Of a stretch of 64,000 nucleotides of DNA, positions 18,604-27,249 are shown piece after piece. The stretch spans positions 1,674,001-1,738,000 of the forward strand of contig NZ_PTJC01000006.1 in NCBI RefSeq assembly GCF_002934605.1. The letters run 5' to 3'. This DNA is from Neolewinella xylanilytica. GTDB taxonomy: Bacteria; Bacteroidota; Bacteroidia; Chitinophagales; Saprospiraceae. Numbering within the stretch: the stretch's first letter is position 1; each line of letters begins with the position of its first letter. The notes under the pieces were generated by a model. It did not search any database. It had not been told where the DNA came from and was given only the letters and a program-made list of their open reading frames with translations. The translations under genes and the position numbers were made by a program.

Positions 18604-20865
18604 TTATTCTTCGTAATCGAAATCTTCACTTAGGTTACCGACCATTACCGAAAAGGTACCCGCTTCGGTAACCCATTCGTTATCCAGTCCGACAAAGGCC
18701 AAGTCGGCGGCGGTAAGTTCGAAGGTGACATCGCGGTACTCACCGGGTTCCAGGTGAATTTTGATGAAATCCCGTAAGCGGCGGGCACTGGGTGTAATGG
18801 AAGCGACCTGGTCGCTAGTGTAAAGTAAAATGGAATGTTTGCCGGCCCGCTGGCCCTGGTTGGTGACGCGCAGGTTTACGGTAAGCGTATCGTTAGGGTT
18901 CAGCACCCGGCTGCTCAACTCCAGGTTGCTGTATTCGAATTCCGTAAACGAAAGGCCGTAGCCAAATTCAAACAGGGGGTTGAAGTTGCCGCTCAGGGCC
19001 TCGGTAGCCTTATGGTCGTAAAAGGCGATGGCGTTCGTGTAGCGGGGGTAGGTGAGGGGAAGGCGGGCACTCGGGTTCACCCTTCCCGCCAGGATGCCGG
19101 CCAGGGCATCCCCGCCCCGCGGACCCGGATAACCCGCAAACAATACGGCCTTGGATCGGCGGGAAAGCTCGGTCATTAACCGCGGCCGTCCGCCGGCCAT
19201 CACCAGCACGATCGGTTTGCCGGTAGCTTCGAGGGCGAAAAACAAATCCCGCTGCGCTTTCGGTAGGAGCAGGGTATTGATGTTGCCGGGTACCTCCGTA
19301 TAGCTCAGTTCCCCGAGGCATACTACAATGAGATCGGCGTTATCAGCTGCGGCCACGGCGCCCTCGACGTTGCCCAGGGAATCGAAGGTCGCTCCCGCTA
19401 CGTAATCCACCCGGTTGGGAAACTCTTTTTCCAGCGCCTCGCGAATGGTGTTGTAATCGCCGAGGTAGTCATCCGCTTCCGTCCCCTGCCAGCCGTACGT
19501 CCACCCGCCGTTTAGGCTGCGCATATTGTCGGCCGTAGGGCCCACAACGAGTAAGCGCTGTTCCTGACCCACGGGCAGCGGCAGGCCGTCGTTCTTGAGC
19601 AGGACGATGGATTCTTCGGCCGACTGTAGCGCCTTGCGCGCGAATTGCTCGCCTCCAAACTCGGGGAAATCGGCGGGATCCCATACCCGCTGCTCGTACA
19701 ACCCGAGCGCGACCTTCACCGCCAGAATACGAGCCACGGAAGTATCGATGCGCCCCATAGAGAGTTCGCCCTCCTGTACCAGTTCCACGACCATTTCCGG
19801 AAATTCGGTCGTGACGGCCGTCATGCTCATGTCGAGTCCGGCGTCGATGGACATTTTGACCGCCTCCTTCAGGTTCTCGGCCACTTTATGCCGTTCGTAC
19901 AGGTACCGCACGTCCTGCCAGTCGGATACCAAGAGGCCTTCGAAACCCAGTTCGCCACGGAGTACGTCCGTCAGCAGTTCCCGGTTGACGTGGGTCGGCA
20001 CGCCGTTGATTTCTCCGGAGTTGACCATAATGGAGAGGGCCCCGCTATCGATGGCCGCGGCGAATTGCGGGAGGTAATATTCCTTGAGCTGGCGCTCGGG
20101 CAGGTAGACGGGGGTACGATCGCGGCCGCTAGCCGGAGCGCCGTAACCCGTGAAGTGTTTCAAACAGGCCGCTACACTGGTACGGTCGCCCACCGAGTTC
20201 CCCTGGTACCCCTGCAGCATCGCCAGCCCGAAACGCTGGTTGACGTACACATCCTCCCCGAAGCTTTCCCAGTTGCGGGGCCATACCGGCTGGCGGCCCA
20301 CGTCCATTGCGGGACTGAAATTCCACGGGATACTGGCGGACTTCATCTCGTAGGCCGTCAGGCTCGCCAATTCCGTGGCGAGCTCCGTGTTGAAGGTCGC
20401 CGCTACGTTAATCGGCTGGGCGTACAGCGTGGCGCCCTTTACGTAATTGACGCCGTGGATCGCATCCTGGCCGTAAAGCAACGGTACCCCTGTCGTTTCC
20501 ATGGCTTTAGCCTGCAATTCCGCGATGTAGTCGTGGTATTCCGCGGGGGTAGGGTAGGTGCGGCTGGGGTGATTGAGGAGCGATCCGATCTCCAACTGGC
20601 CGATTACGCGGTCGATCTTTTCCTCGCTGAGCTCGGGCGGTACCGTGAGCACATAGGTCGGGCCTTCAAACACCAAGTCTACGGCCACCTGGGTCATTTG
20701 GCCCGCCTTCTGCCGCAGCGTCAGCCGCCGCAGCTCAGACCGGACGAAGGTGTTTTCTTCCTCGGTAAGGAAGGAGAATGTAAGTGGATCGCCGTTGTCG
20801 GCAGATTGCGCCGAAGCGCAGGTGCAATACAACAGAATAACCAGAAGTGTCGTCAGGTAGCGCAT
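18604..20865 (-). CDS. Glycoside hydrolase family 3, secreted beta-glucosidase-like
   Basis: A secreted GH3 enzyme of 753 residues with signal peptide (MRYLTTLLVILLYCTCASAQ). The TIM-barrel domain includes YGQDAIHG, SPAMDVGRQPVWPR and the nucleophile aspartate in LLVSDWQDVR. The alpha/beta-sandwich domain holds LVVCLGELSYTEVPG, where family enzymes place the acid/base glutamate, and the C-terminal part is a fibronectin-III-like domain. This order matches BglX-type periplasmic beta-glucosidases. Two further ATGs at 20874 and 20877 are possible starts. No SusC/SusD genes are adjacent, so it is not part of an obvious polysaccharide-utilisation locus. Confidence 0.92.
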   Translation of the reverse strand: MRYLTTLLVILLYCTCASAQSADNGDPLTFSFLTEEENTFVRSELRRLTLRQKAGQMTQVAVDLVFEGPTYVLTVPPELSEEKIDRVIGQLEIGSLLNHPSRTYPTPAEYHDYIAELQAKAMETTGVPLLYGQDAIHGVNYVKGATLYAQPINVAATFNTELATELASLTAYEMKSASIPWNFSPAMDVGRQPVWPRNWESFGEDVYVNQRFGLAMLQGYQGNSVGDRTSVAACLKHFTGYGAPASGRDRTPVYLPERQLKEYYLPQFAAAIDSGALSIMVNSGEINGVPTHVNRELLTDVLRGELGFEGLLVSDWQDVRYLYERHKVAENLKEAVKMSIDAGLDMSMTAVTTEFPEMVVELVQEGELSMGRIDTSVARILAVKVALGLYEQRVWDPADFPEFGGEQFARKALQSAEESIVLLKNDGLPLPVGQEQRLLVVGPTADNMRSLNGGWTYGWQGTEADDYLGDYNTIREALEKEFPNRVDYVAGATFDSLGNVEGAVAAADNADLIVVCLGELSYTEVPGNINTLLLPKAQRDLFFALEATGKPIVLVMAGGRPRLMTELSRRSKAVLFAGYPGPRGGDALAGILAGRVNPSARLPLTYPRYTNAIAFYDHKATEALSGNFNPLFEFGYGLSFTEFEYSNLELSSRVLNPNDTLTVNLRVTNQGQRAGKHSILLYTSDQVASITPSARRLRDFIKIHLEPGEYRDVTFELTAADLAFVGLDNEWVTEAGTFSVMVGNLSEDFDYEE

Positions 20866-20903
20866 AGTTGCCATCATTAGCCGCTAAGCTACTAACTACG
20901 GGC

Positions 20904-22391
20904 TTATGCCTCCAGTAGGGCATCGGCAATCTTGCGATCGTTGGCCAGCCGGGGGACCTTATTTTGCCCCCCCAACTTACCGCTTTGCTTCATGAATCGG
21001 CGGAATGCCCCCGTCGGTAAAGCGGTGAGCACCAGCGGGCGCAGGATCTTTCCCTGGATGAGGTCCCGGTAGTACAGGTTTTCTTCCACCATGGCCCGAT
21101 CCAGCGCGGCGGAAAAGGCCGCTGCATCCGCTGGTGGCCGGCTAAATTCAACCAGCCATTCATGGTAGGGTAGTCCTTCCACGGGGTTTACCTGGGGGGC
21201 CACCGTAAACTCCGTTACCTCCGCGCCGTAGCGACCGGCAACCGATCGAAGCGCGGTTTCCACTTCTTTCCCGATGACGTGCTCGCCAAAGGCGGAAATG
21301 TAGTGCTTCACCCGGCCGGTAACTCGGATGCGGTAGGGGTCAAGGCTGACGAACTCAACCGTATCACCGATGTCGTACGCCCACAGGCCGGCGGTGGAGG
21401 AGAGTAAGAGCGCGTAATTGACCCCCATTTTTACCTCGGCGAGCGACAGCCGCTCGGGGCGATCGCTGGAAACCTGCTCCGCCGGAACGAACTCGAAGAA
21501 GATCCCGCTACCGGTGTTTAGCAGTAGCCCCGGTTCCGTTTGGCTATCCTGGAAAGCGATAAAGCCCTCGCTGGCCGGGTAAGTTTCTACGCTGGGGATG
21601 CGTGCACCGACCAGGCGTTCGAGGCTTTCGCGGTACGGTTCGAAGTTCACCCCGCCGTAGACAAACATGTCCAGATTGGGGAACAACTCCTTCACCGTGG
21701 CCTTTCCGCTCCGCGCCAGCAGCCGCTCGTAATACATCTGCACCCAGGGCGGAATGCCGCTGATGAGCCGCATATCGGCGTGGATGGTTTCCTCCACGAT
21801 AGCCTCGAGTTTGGTCTCCCAATCCTCGATACAGTTGGTCGCGTAGGAGGGTAGCTGATTCGTGCGCAACCAGGCCGGTACTTCGTGGTTCACGATCCCC
21901 GACAGGCGTCCGGTCGGAATGCCGTTGGTAGAATCCATCTCCGGGCTTCCGCTGAGGAAGATCATTTTTCCGTCCAGCCAGCGCGCATGGCCCGTTTCGG
22001 CGACGTAGTTGAAGAGGGCATTGCGGGCCGAACCGAAATGATTGGGCAGGCTGTCGCGGGTCAGGGGAATGTACTTTACCCCACTAGTGGTACCGCTGGT
22101 CTTGGCTAGGTACTTCGGGACACCGGGCCAACTGACGTCGGGTTCCCCCAATTTAATGCGATCGGCGTAGGGCTTGAAGGCCTCGTAGTCGCCAATGGGA
22201 ATCCGCCGCCGGAAGTCGGGATACGATCTGATCTCGTCGAAATGGTGGTCCCGGCCGAAAGCGGTATCGCGGGCCGTCCGCACCAGGTCCTTCCGGATTT
22301 CTTCCTGGATCTCGACGGCTAGGGCCGACCGGTACCGTAACCGGCGGCGGATGTAGGAGGCGAAGGGTCGAAGCAGGGTGGATTTCAACAA
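20904..22391 (-). CDS. GH3 auxin-responsive-promoter-family acyl-adenylating enzyme
   Basis: A 495-residue member of the ANL-type adenylating superfamily related to plant GH3 acyl-acid amido synthetases; here GH3 is the name of that plant family and has nothing to do with glycoside hydrolase 3. The ATP loop is KTSGTTSGVKYIPL, followed by the family motifs YPASEGFIAFQ and LWAYDIGDTVEF, the latter with the aspartate that holds the ribose. The substrate in bacteria is unknown; these proteins probably couple an acyl acid to an amine or thiol through an acyl-AMP. The gene begins 3 bases after the stop of the lytic transglycosylase gene, so the two form an operon. Confidence 0.9.
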   Translation of the reverse strand: MLKSTLLRPFASYIRRRLRYRSALAVEIQEEIRKDLVRTARDTAFGRDHHFDEIRSYPDFRRRIPIGDYEAFKPYADRIKLGEPDVSWPGVPKYLAKTSGTTSGVKYIPLTRDSLPNHFGSARNALFNYVAETGHARWLDGKMIFLSGSPEMDSTNGIPTGRLSGIVNHEVPAWLRTNQLPSYATNCIEDWETKLEAIVEETIHADMRLISGIPPWVQMYYERLLARSGKATVKELFPNLDMFVYGGVNFEPYRESLERLVGARIPSVETYPASEGFIAFQDSQTEPGLLLNTGSGIFFEFVPAEQVSSDRPERLSLAEVKMGVNYALLLSSTAGLWAYDIGDTVEFVSLDPYRIRVTGRVKHYISAFGEHVIGKEVETALRSVAGRYGAEVTEFTVAPQVNPVEGLPYHEWLVEFSRPPADAAAFSAALDRAMVEENLYYRDLIQGKILRPLVLTALPTGAFRRFMKQSGKLGGQNKVPRLANDRKIADALLEA

Positions 22392-22394
22392 GGA

Positions 22395-23315
22395 TCAGGG
22401 AATTCGAAGTTCGTAACTATTGCCCCGGCTCACGGTAAGGTTGCCGGTGACTAACCAGGGGTTGTACAATTTGAGCATGCGGTAGGTCGTGCCCTGTTGC
22501 CGGGCAAAGTCGCCCAGGTTCGCAATCGAAGTATCCACGGTGACGGTCCGGTAGTTATCCAGCACGGGATAGAACTCACCATCGGGAACGCGGTACCCGA
22601 ACTCCTCGGGCCGCTCCATGATCGCCTTCAGTGCTACGATGCGGAAGAGGTACTGCATGGTTTCCTGGTTAATGTCCAGGTCGTAGAGCTCTTCGGCTCG
22701 CTGACGGTCGAGCCACTTTTTCAAGTTCGGACCGCCCATGTTGTAGGCGGCGGCTACCTTGTTCCAGTCGCCGAAATCTTCGTAATAATCCTTGAGGTAG
22801 GCCGCCGCGGCCCGGGTAGCCTTTTCGAGGTGGAAGCGTTCATCTACCTCGTCGTTGATCTCCAGGCCGTAGGCGCGCCCCGTCGGGGCCATGAACTGCC
22901 AGACCCCCTTCGCCCCGGCGGGGCTCACCGCCTCGGTGAGGGTGCTTTCGGCGGCAGCCAGGTATTTTAGGTCGTCCGGAACACCTTCTTCGGCCAGGAT
23001 GCGCTCGATGATGGGAAAGTAGCGACCCTGGCGTTTGAGCAGCAGCAGGGTGTTGCGGTGGAAGTAAGCGTTCCGCATTAGCTCCAGGTCCAGCCGCTCC
23101 CGTACATCGAAGTTGTCCATGGGCAGCGTTTTGCCGGCAAATGAAAACGGCCCGCTTAGGTCGATCGGGCGTACCAACTGCGGAAGCCCGTCGTCGAGGA
23201 CGGCCCCGTTGGTGGGCGGGCTCGTCGGGGGGTTCTCGTTGGGGCTACTGGAAAGCAGGAGCCACCCGAGTAGAAAAACTAGTCCGATTCCGATTCCTCC
23301 GAGTAATGCTTTCAT
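22395..23315 (-). CDS. Lytic transglycosylase, SLT/MltD-like, membrane-anchored
   Basis: A 306-residue muramidase-type enzyme that cleaves peptidoglycan glycan strands. One N-terminal membrane segment (LLGGIGIGLVFLLGWLLLSS) is followed by a linker and the transglycosylase domain. Its catalytic glutamate lies in AAAESTL, followed by the family motifs GAKGVWQFMAPTGRAYGL and VAAAYNMGGPNLKKW. The last 50 residues (SIANLGDFARQQGTTYRMLKLYNPWL) look like one LysM-type cell-wall-binding module. It is the first gene of the minus-strand unit with the acyl-adenylating enzyme and lies divergent from the sigma factor gene at 23476. Confidence 0.9.
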   Translation of the reverse strand: MKALLGGIGIGLVFLLGWLLLSSSPNENPPTSPPTNGAVLDDGLPQLVRPIDLSGPFSFAGKTLPMDNFDVRERLDLELMRNAYFHRNTLLLLKRQGRYFPIIERILAEEGVPDDLKYLAAAESTLTEAVSPAGAKGVWQFMAPTGRAYGLEINDEVDERFHLEKATRAAAAYLKDYYEDFGDWNKVAAAYNMGGPNLKKWLDRQRAEELYDLDINQETMQYLFRIVALKAIMERPEEFGYRVPDGEFYPVLDNYRTVTVDTSIANLGDFARQQGTTYRMLKLYNPWLVTGNLTVSRGNSYELRIP

Positions 23316-23475
23316 AAAATGTATAAATTGCGCCGCGTATCGGGCGTAACGACCGGCCCTTCAATAAATTTTTAGCCATCTTGGGGCCGGTAACATAACA
23401 ACACGATTAGCAAGCATTCTTTTTTTTAGAAAAAAGTTTTGCACCCGCGCTCCGGCGCAAGAACCGAATTAGTAA

Positions 23476-24069
23476 GTGTCCGTGTCGGTAAAAAGAGAAA
23501 GACAAGACGTACTGTTGCAGCTCCTCCGCAAGCGGGAAGAGGCCGGTATGCGCTATCTCTTCGAACACTACGGCGGGGCGCTCAACAACATAATCGGTCA
23601 AATCATCACCGATAAGGAAACCGCCCAGGAGGTACTGCACGACGTGCTATTACGGATCTGGAACAACATCGATCAATACGAGGAAAGTAAGAGCCGGCTG
23701 TTCACCTGGATGGCGCGGATCGCGCGAAATGCGGCCATTGACAAGGTAAGATCGAAGGCGCACCGCCAGTCGGCTAAAACCGATGAGTTCGATGTCGTCG
23801 TAGTTAACCACAACAACCTTAGTGAGACGATGTCGGTAGACCACATCGGGCTGACCAAGGTACTGGACAAACTTGATGGCAATTATCGGTCAATAATTGA
23901 TCTGCTTTATTTCAAGGATTTCACACAGGCTGAAGCTGCGGATGCGCTTGACTTGCCCCTGGGCACGGTGAAGACCCGTTCCCGCCGTGCGCTGCAAAAA
24001 CTGCGGGAAATCCTGAAGCACGAGCTGATCATTTTACTGATGACCGCCCTCACTTACCTCACCAAATAA
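23476..24069 (+). CDS. ECF-type RNA polymerase sigma factor
   Basis: A 197-residue sigma-70 family protein. Region 2 spans residues 20-90 with the -10 recognition part in WNNIDQYEESKSRLFTWM, and region 4 lies near the C-terminus (DFTQAEAADALDLPLGTVKTRSRRALQKL), a helix-turn-helix for -35 recognition. The start is a GTG at 23476; no ATG is available before region 2. An RskA-like anti-sigma gene follows 16 bases later, the usual partner arrangement, so activity is probably controlled by release from that protein. The 160-base gap to the divergent gene is AT-rich and holds its promoter, but I see no clear box. Confidence 0.92.
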   Translation: MSVSVKRERQDVLLQLLRKREEAGMRYLFEHYGGALNNIIGQIITDKETAQEVLHDVLLRIWNNIDQYEESKSRLFTWMARIARNAAIDKVRSKAHRQSAKTDEFDVVVVNHNNLSETMSVDHIGLTKVLDKLDGNYRSIIDLLYFKDFTQAEAADALDLPLGTVKTRSRRALQKLREILKHELIILLMTALTYLTK

Positions 24070-24085
24070 ACAGCGAATACGAACC

Positions 24086-24916
24086 GTGGACCTCACTGCA
24101 TACATCAACTCCGGCGTTCTGGAACTATACGTTCTGGATCGTTTATCCCCCGACGAACGTCGGCGGGTGGAGGCGTACGCAGCGGACTACCCGGAAGTGA
24201 AGGCGGAAATCGAGCAGATCGAACTGGACCTCGAACGGTACGCGCTGCTGCACGGCGAGACCACCCCGCCCCCGCCGGCCATGCTCGAAGGCCTGCTCCG
24301 TGAGATCACTCCGTCAGCCGCCGCCCCGGCTCCGGCTTCCGCACCTGCCACCACGGGAGGTACCCCAGTACCGCCCGCCGAGCGTGGTGCCGGTACGGCG
24401 GTCTGGATTCTCGTGGTTGCCCTGGCTCTTGCCCTTGCCGGCCTGGTTTATTTCTTCCTTCAAAACCGCGACGGGCGGGAAGATCTTACCGAACTCAGCA
24501 ACCAATTCACCGCTCTCCAGGCAGAATGCCAGGAGGTAGCCCAGAATTATGCGGCCGACCAGCAACAGATCGAACTGCTCACCGATATCGGCACCCGGGG
24601 TATCGTGCTTTCCGGCACCGATAACGCCCCGGAGAGTCGCGCCCGCGTATTCTATAATCCGGACCGCGAGTCGGTGCTCTTTACCGCGGCCAATTTACCC
24701 GCTCCCCCGGCCGGCCGACAGTATCAATTGTGGGCCATCAACGCGGAAGGACCGCAGGATCTGGGCGTGCTCGATCGCGCACTGACCGGCGAAGAGTTGG
24801 TAAGCGTGCCCTTCGTAGCCAATACGCAGGCCTTTGCCATCACGCTTGAGCAAGAAGGCGGCCAGCCCACACCCGATCTGACGCAGTTGCAGGTCATCGG
24901 AGAGGTCGGCTCGTAG
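24086..24916 (+). CDS. Anti-sigma factor, RskA-like
   Basis: A 276-residue single-pass membrane protein that probably holds the preceding sigma factor inactive. The N-terminal 60 residues (VLELYVLDRLSPDERRRVE) form the sigma-binding anti-sigma domain, and a Pro/Ala-rich linker leads to a membrane helix at residues 107-126 (VWILVVALALALAGLVYFFL). A short coiled coil follows, then the periplasmic RskA domain with YQLWAINAEGPQDLGVLD, typical of anti-sigma-K. Translation starts at a GTG, 16 bases after the sigma stop. The signal that releases the sigma factor is unknown. A hairpin at 24931 ends the unit. Confidence 0.88.
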   Translation: MDLTAYINSGVLELYVLDRLSPDERRRVEAYAADYPEVKAEIEQIELDLERYALLHGETTPPPPAMLEGLLREITPSAAAPAPASAPATTGGTPVPPAERGAGTAVWILVVALALALAGLVYFFLQNRDGREDLTELSNQFTALQAECQEVAQNYAADQQQIELLTDIGTRGIVLSGTDNAPESRARVFYNPDRESVLFTAANLPAPPAGRQYQLWAINAEGPQDLGVLDRALTGEELVSVPFVANTQAFAITLEQEGGQPTPDLTQLQVIGEVGS

Positions 24917-24930
24917 GGCCCGAAAACAAA

Positions 24931-24964
24931 ACTGCCCCGAGCGATATAATATCGTCGGGACAGT
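24931..24964 (+). terminator. Hairpin after the sigma/anti-sigma operon
   Basis: An imperfect inverted repeat 14 bases after the anti-sigma stop. The outer ACTG pairs with CAGT, then CCCGA with TCGGG, and CGAT with ATCG, with one mismatch, one bulge and a 5-base loop. There is no T-run after it, so a rho-independent terminator is only a moderate call; an RNA-stabilising hairpin is the alternative. Confidence 0.5.
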
Positions 24965-24996
24965 CCACACACTATGAGAACACCCATTAAATCTTG

Positions 24997-25069
24997 GCGG
25001 GAGCCTGTGCTCGTTCCGCGTATACTATTAAGACAAGCGGGACGGAAAAAAGTATGCGTTGGCTCCCGC
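24997..25069 (+). other. Long-range inverted repeat, possible structured RNA
   Basis: GCGGGAGCC at 24997-25005 is perfectly complementary to GGCTCCCGC at 25061-25069, and inside it CGC..ATAC (25017-25025) can pair with GTATGCG (25052-25058). This gives a stem interrupted by internal loops with an open centre of about 26 bases. It sits between the anti-sigma gene and dnaG, in 260 bases otherwise without a convincing gene. It could be a small RNA, an attenuator or the 5' leader of dnaG. A 38-residue ORF (24974-25090) overlaps it but shows no coding character. Confidence 0.4.
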
Positions 25070-25151
25070 TATTTATGCTTAAATAAGTCTTAAAGCAACT
25101 GGGATTCAGTAAGTTATGTTTCCGTTTCGGTTGGCTACTGACAGTCAGCCG

Positions 25152-25173
25152 ACGAATAAAATTCGTACCTTGC
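25152..25173 (+). promoter_or_regulatory. Palindrome plus -7-like box at the dnaG start
   Basis: ACGAAT-AAA-ATTCGT (25152-25166) is a palindrome with 6-base arms, and its last base is the first base of TACCTTGC (25166-25173), a -7-like box. The dnaG ATG follows four bases later, so the transcript would be leaderless or nearly so. The same box and spacing precede the gene at 42648. No good -33 element is seen at the usual distance, which limits confidence. Confidence 0.4.
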
Positions 25174-25177
25174 GGGC

Positions 25178-27235
25178 ATGATCACGGAGGACAGCGTCAG
25201 GGAGGTCATCGACACCGCACGGATAGAGGATATCGTCGGCGATTTCGTCAATTTACGCCGGCGGGGGAACAATTATTCCGGTCTGTGTCCCTTCCACAAT
25301 GAGAAGACACCCTCCTTCAACGTCAACCCGGCCCGGAACATTTACAAGTGCTTCGGATGTGGGGTAGGGGGAGACCCCGTCAAGTTTCTGATGGAACTCG
25401 AGCAACTGCCTTTCCCGGATGCTATCCGCTGGATTGCCCGGAAGTACAATATCAAACTCGAGGAAAAAGAAGTAAGCCAGGAGGTTCGGGAAGAACTTCA
25501 GGAAAAGGAGAGCCTCATCATTACCAATGACTTTGCCCGTACCTTTTACGCCGATCAACTATTCCATACCGAAGAAGGGAAAAGCATTGGCCTCAGCTAT
25601 TTTCGCAGCCGAGGCTTTCGCCGCGAAACCCTAGCGGCCTTCGACCTCGGATACGCTTCCGCAGACAGCGATACCTTGCTCCGCGCCGCCCGCGCCGCCG
25701 GCCATAAGGATGAGCAACTCGAAAAGCTAGGCCTCGTCCGGAACGGCCGCGATTTTTTCCGCGACCGGGTCATGTTCACGATCCATAACCTGGCCGGTAA
25801 ACCGATCGCCTTTGCCGGACGAATCCTGAAGAAGGATGCCAAGGCCCCGAAGTACATCAATAGCCCGGAATCCGAGATCTACCATAAGTCGGACGTACTG
25901 TACGGGATGTTCCAGGCGCGGCAGGCGGTGCGGAAAGCCGATCGCATCTACATGGTGGAGGGGTATACCGACGTGATCAGCCTCCACCAGAACGGGGTGA
26001 AGAACGTAGTGGCCACCTCCGGTACCAGTCTGACCGACGGCCAAGCATCGCTGGTGAAGCGGTTCACCGATAACGTAACCCTGCTCTACGACGGAGACAA
26101 GGCCGGGGTGAAGGCGGCGCTGCGCGGCGTCGACGTGCTCCTCACCAGCGACCTGAACGTGCGGGTGGTATTGTTGCCGGACGGGCACGATCCCGACAGC
26201 TACCTGCAGGCGGTAGGGACCACCGCCTTCTCCGAGTATCTGGAGGCCGCCAGTAAGGATTTTCTCTACTTCAAAGCCGATTTGCTACTGGAGGAGGCCG
26301 GTGACGACGTTGCGCGGCGCACGACGGCGATCCGGGATATCGGGGCCACGCTGGCCCTGGTCGAGGATCCGCTGAAGCGGGCCGGCTACCTGCAACAGTT
26401 CAGCGGCCGACTTGGAATCGAGGAATCCCTCCTGGTCAATCTGGTCAATACCGCCATTGCCGATCGCCGGGCCCAGGGTCGCAAGGACCGCGAACGGGAA
26501 GAACGCAAGGTGCAGCGGGAGCGACGTGCCTCCGGAAAGCCCGGCCTGGACCCACCCCGCGCCGCGGACGACGGTTGGGAAGGCCTGGTAGAGCCCGGTT
26601 GGGCCACGGCGGAATCAGGTGAGGTTGAGGAGGCGCCTCCGACCGCGATGCCGGCAGCCCCCGAAGCTTCCTCGCAACTGGCCGTTGGGCACGAATTCCA
26701 GGAAAAGTACCTGCTCCAGTTGCTCGTACGCGACGGACACAAACTGTACGACGAGGCGACGGAAACCAGCATTGCAACCTATTTTACGGGGAACGTAGCG
26801 GATTTGCTCAACGACTTTGACAAACCGGTCTACCGGGAACTGCTGCAGACCGTGATTGCCTACCTCCAGGAGGTAGGGCGAGCCCCCGATCCAACCTGGT
26901 ATACCGAACACGCCGACAGCCGCTGGCGGCAGATTGCGATCGATGCCGTGGCAACCCCCTACACCTACAGTCCGAACTGGCGGGAGAAGTACGGGTTACG
27001 TTTAAGCCAGAAGATGCCGGAAGAAAATCACCGCTTGACCGCAGAAATTTTTCTCCGCATTTTCCGCATGGAAAAGATTGAGCGTAAGTGCCGCGATAAC
27101 GCCGGCCTGATCGCCCGCTACGAAAAAGATGGAAACTTCAGTAAACTAAAGACCCATCTTAAAGTACAAATGAAACTTGATGAAATGCGGCGCGACCTGG
27201 CCCGGGAACTGGGTACGGTCGTTCTTAGCCGATAG
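25178..27235 (+). CDS. dnaG: DNA primase
   Basis: Synthesises the RNA primers for replication forks and works with the DnaB helicase. The 685 residues begin with the CHC2-type zinc-binding domain (C37, H40, C58, C61). The catalytic TOPRIM domain follows, with E261 in MVEGYTDV and the D305/D307 pair in LLYDGDKAG. The region at residues 440-510 is a charged, Ala/Pro-rich linker, and the last 170 residues would be the helicase-interacting C-terminal domain, which is poorly conserved. An RDD-domain membrane protein gene follows after 14 bases. No rpoD or rpsU is linked, unlike the enterobacterial macromolecular-synthesis operon. Confidence 0.97.
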   Translation: MITEDSVREVIDTARIEDIVGDFVNLRRRGNNYSGLCPFHNEKTPSFNVNPARNIYKCFGCGVGGDPVKFLMELEQLPFPDAIRWIARKYNIKLEEKEVSQEVREELQEKESLIITNDFARTFYADQLFHTEEGKSIGLSYFRSRGFRRETLAAFDLGYASADSDTLLRAARAAGHKDEQLEKLGLVRNGRDFFRDRVMFTIHNLAGKPIAFAGRILKKDAKAPKYINSPESEIYHKSDVLYGMFQARQAVRKADRIYMVEGYTDVISLHQNGVKNVVATSGTSLTDGQASLVKRFTDNVTLLYDGDKAGVKAALRGVDVLLTSDLNVRVVLLPDGHDPDSYLQAVGTTAFSEYLEAASKDFLYFKADLLLEEAGDDVARRTTAIRDIGATLALVEDPLKRAGYLQQFSGRLGIEESLLVNLVNTAIADRRAQGRKDREREERKVQRERRASGKPGLDPPRAADDGWEGLVEPGWATAESGEVEEAPPTAMPAAPEASSQLAVGHEFQEKYLLQLLVRDGHKLYDEATETSIATYFTGNVADLLNDFDKPVYRELLQTVIAYLQEVGRAPDPTWYTEHADSRWRQIAIDAVATPYTYSPNWREKYGLRLSQKMPEENHRLTAEIFLRIFRMEKIERKCRDNAGLIARYEKDGNFSKLKTHLKVQMKLDEMRRDLARELGTVVLSR

Positions 27236-27249
27236 CCCGACATACCGAT

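Noticed and set aside
19645-20880. 411-residue plus-strand ORF opposite the GH3 glycosidase gene
   Set aside because: Same shadow pattern, without a start context or domain.
23419-23436. T-run followed by A-run hairpin before the sigma gene
   Set aside because: It pairs only A with T and lies in a promoter region, so it is more likely curved AT-rich DNA than a terminator.
24974-25090. 38-residue ORF in the gap before dnaG
   Set aside because: It overlaps the paired stem segments, has no recognisable family and could arise by chance. RNA structure explains the region at least as well.
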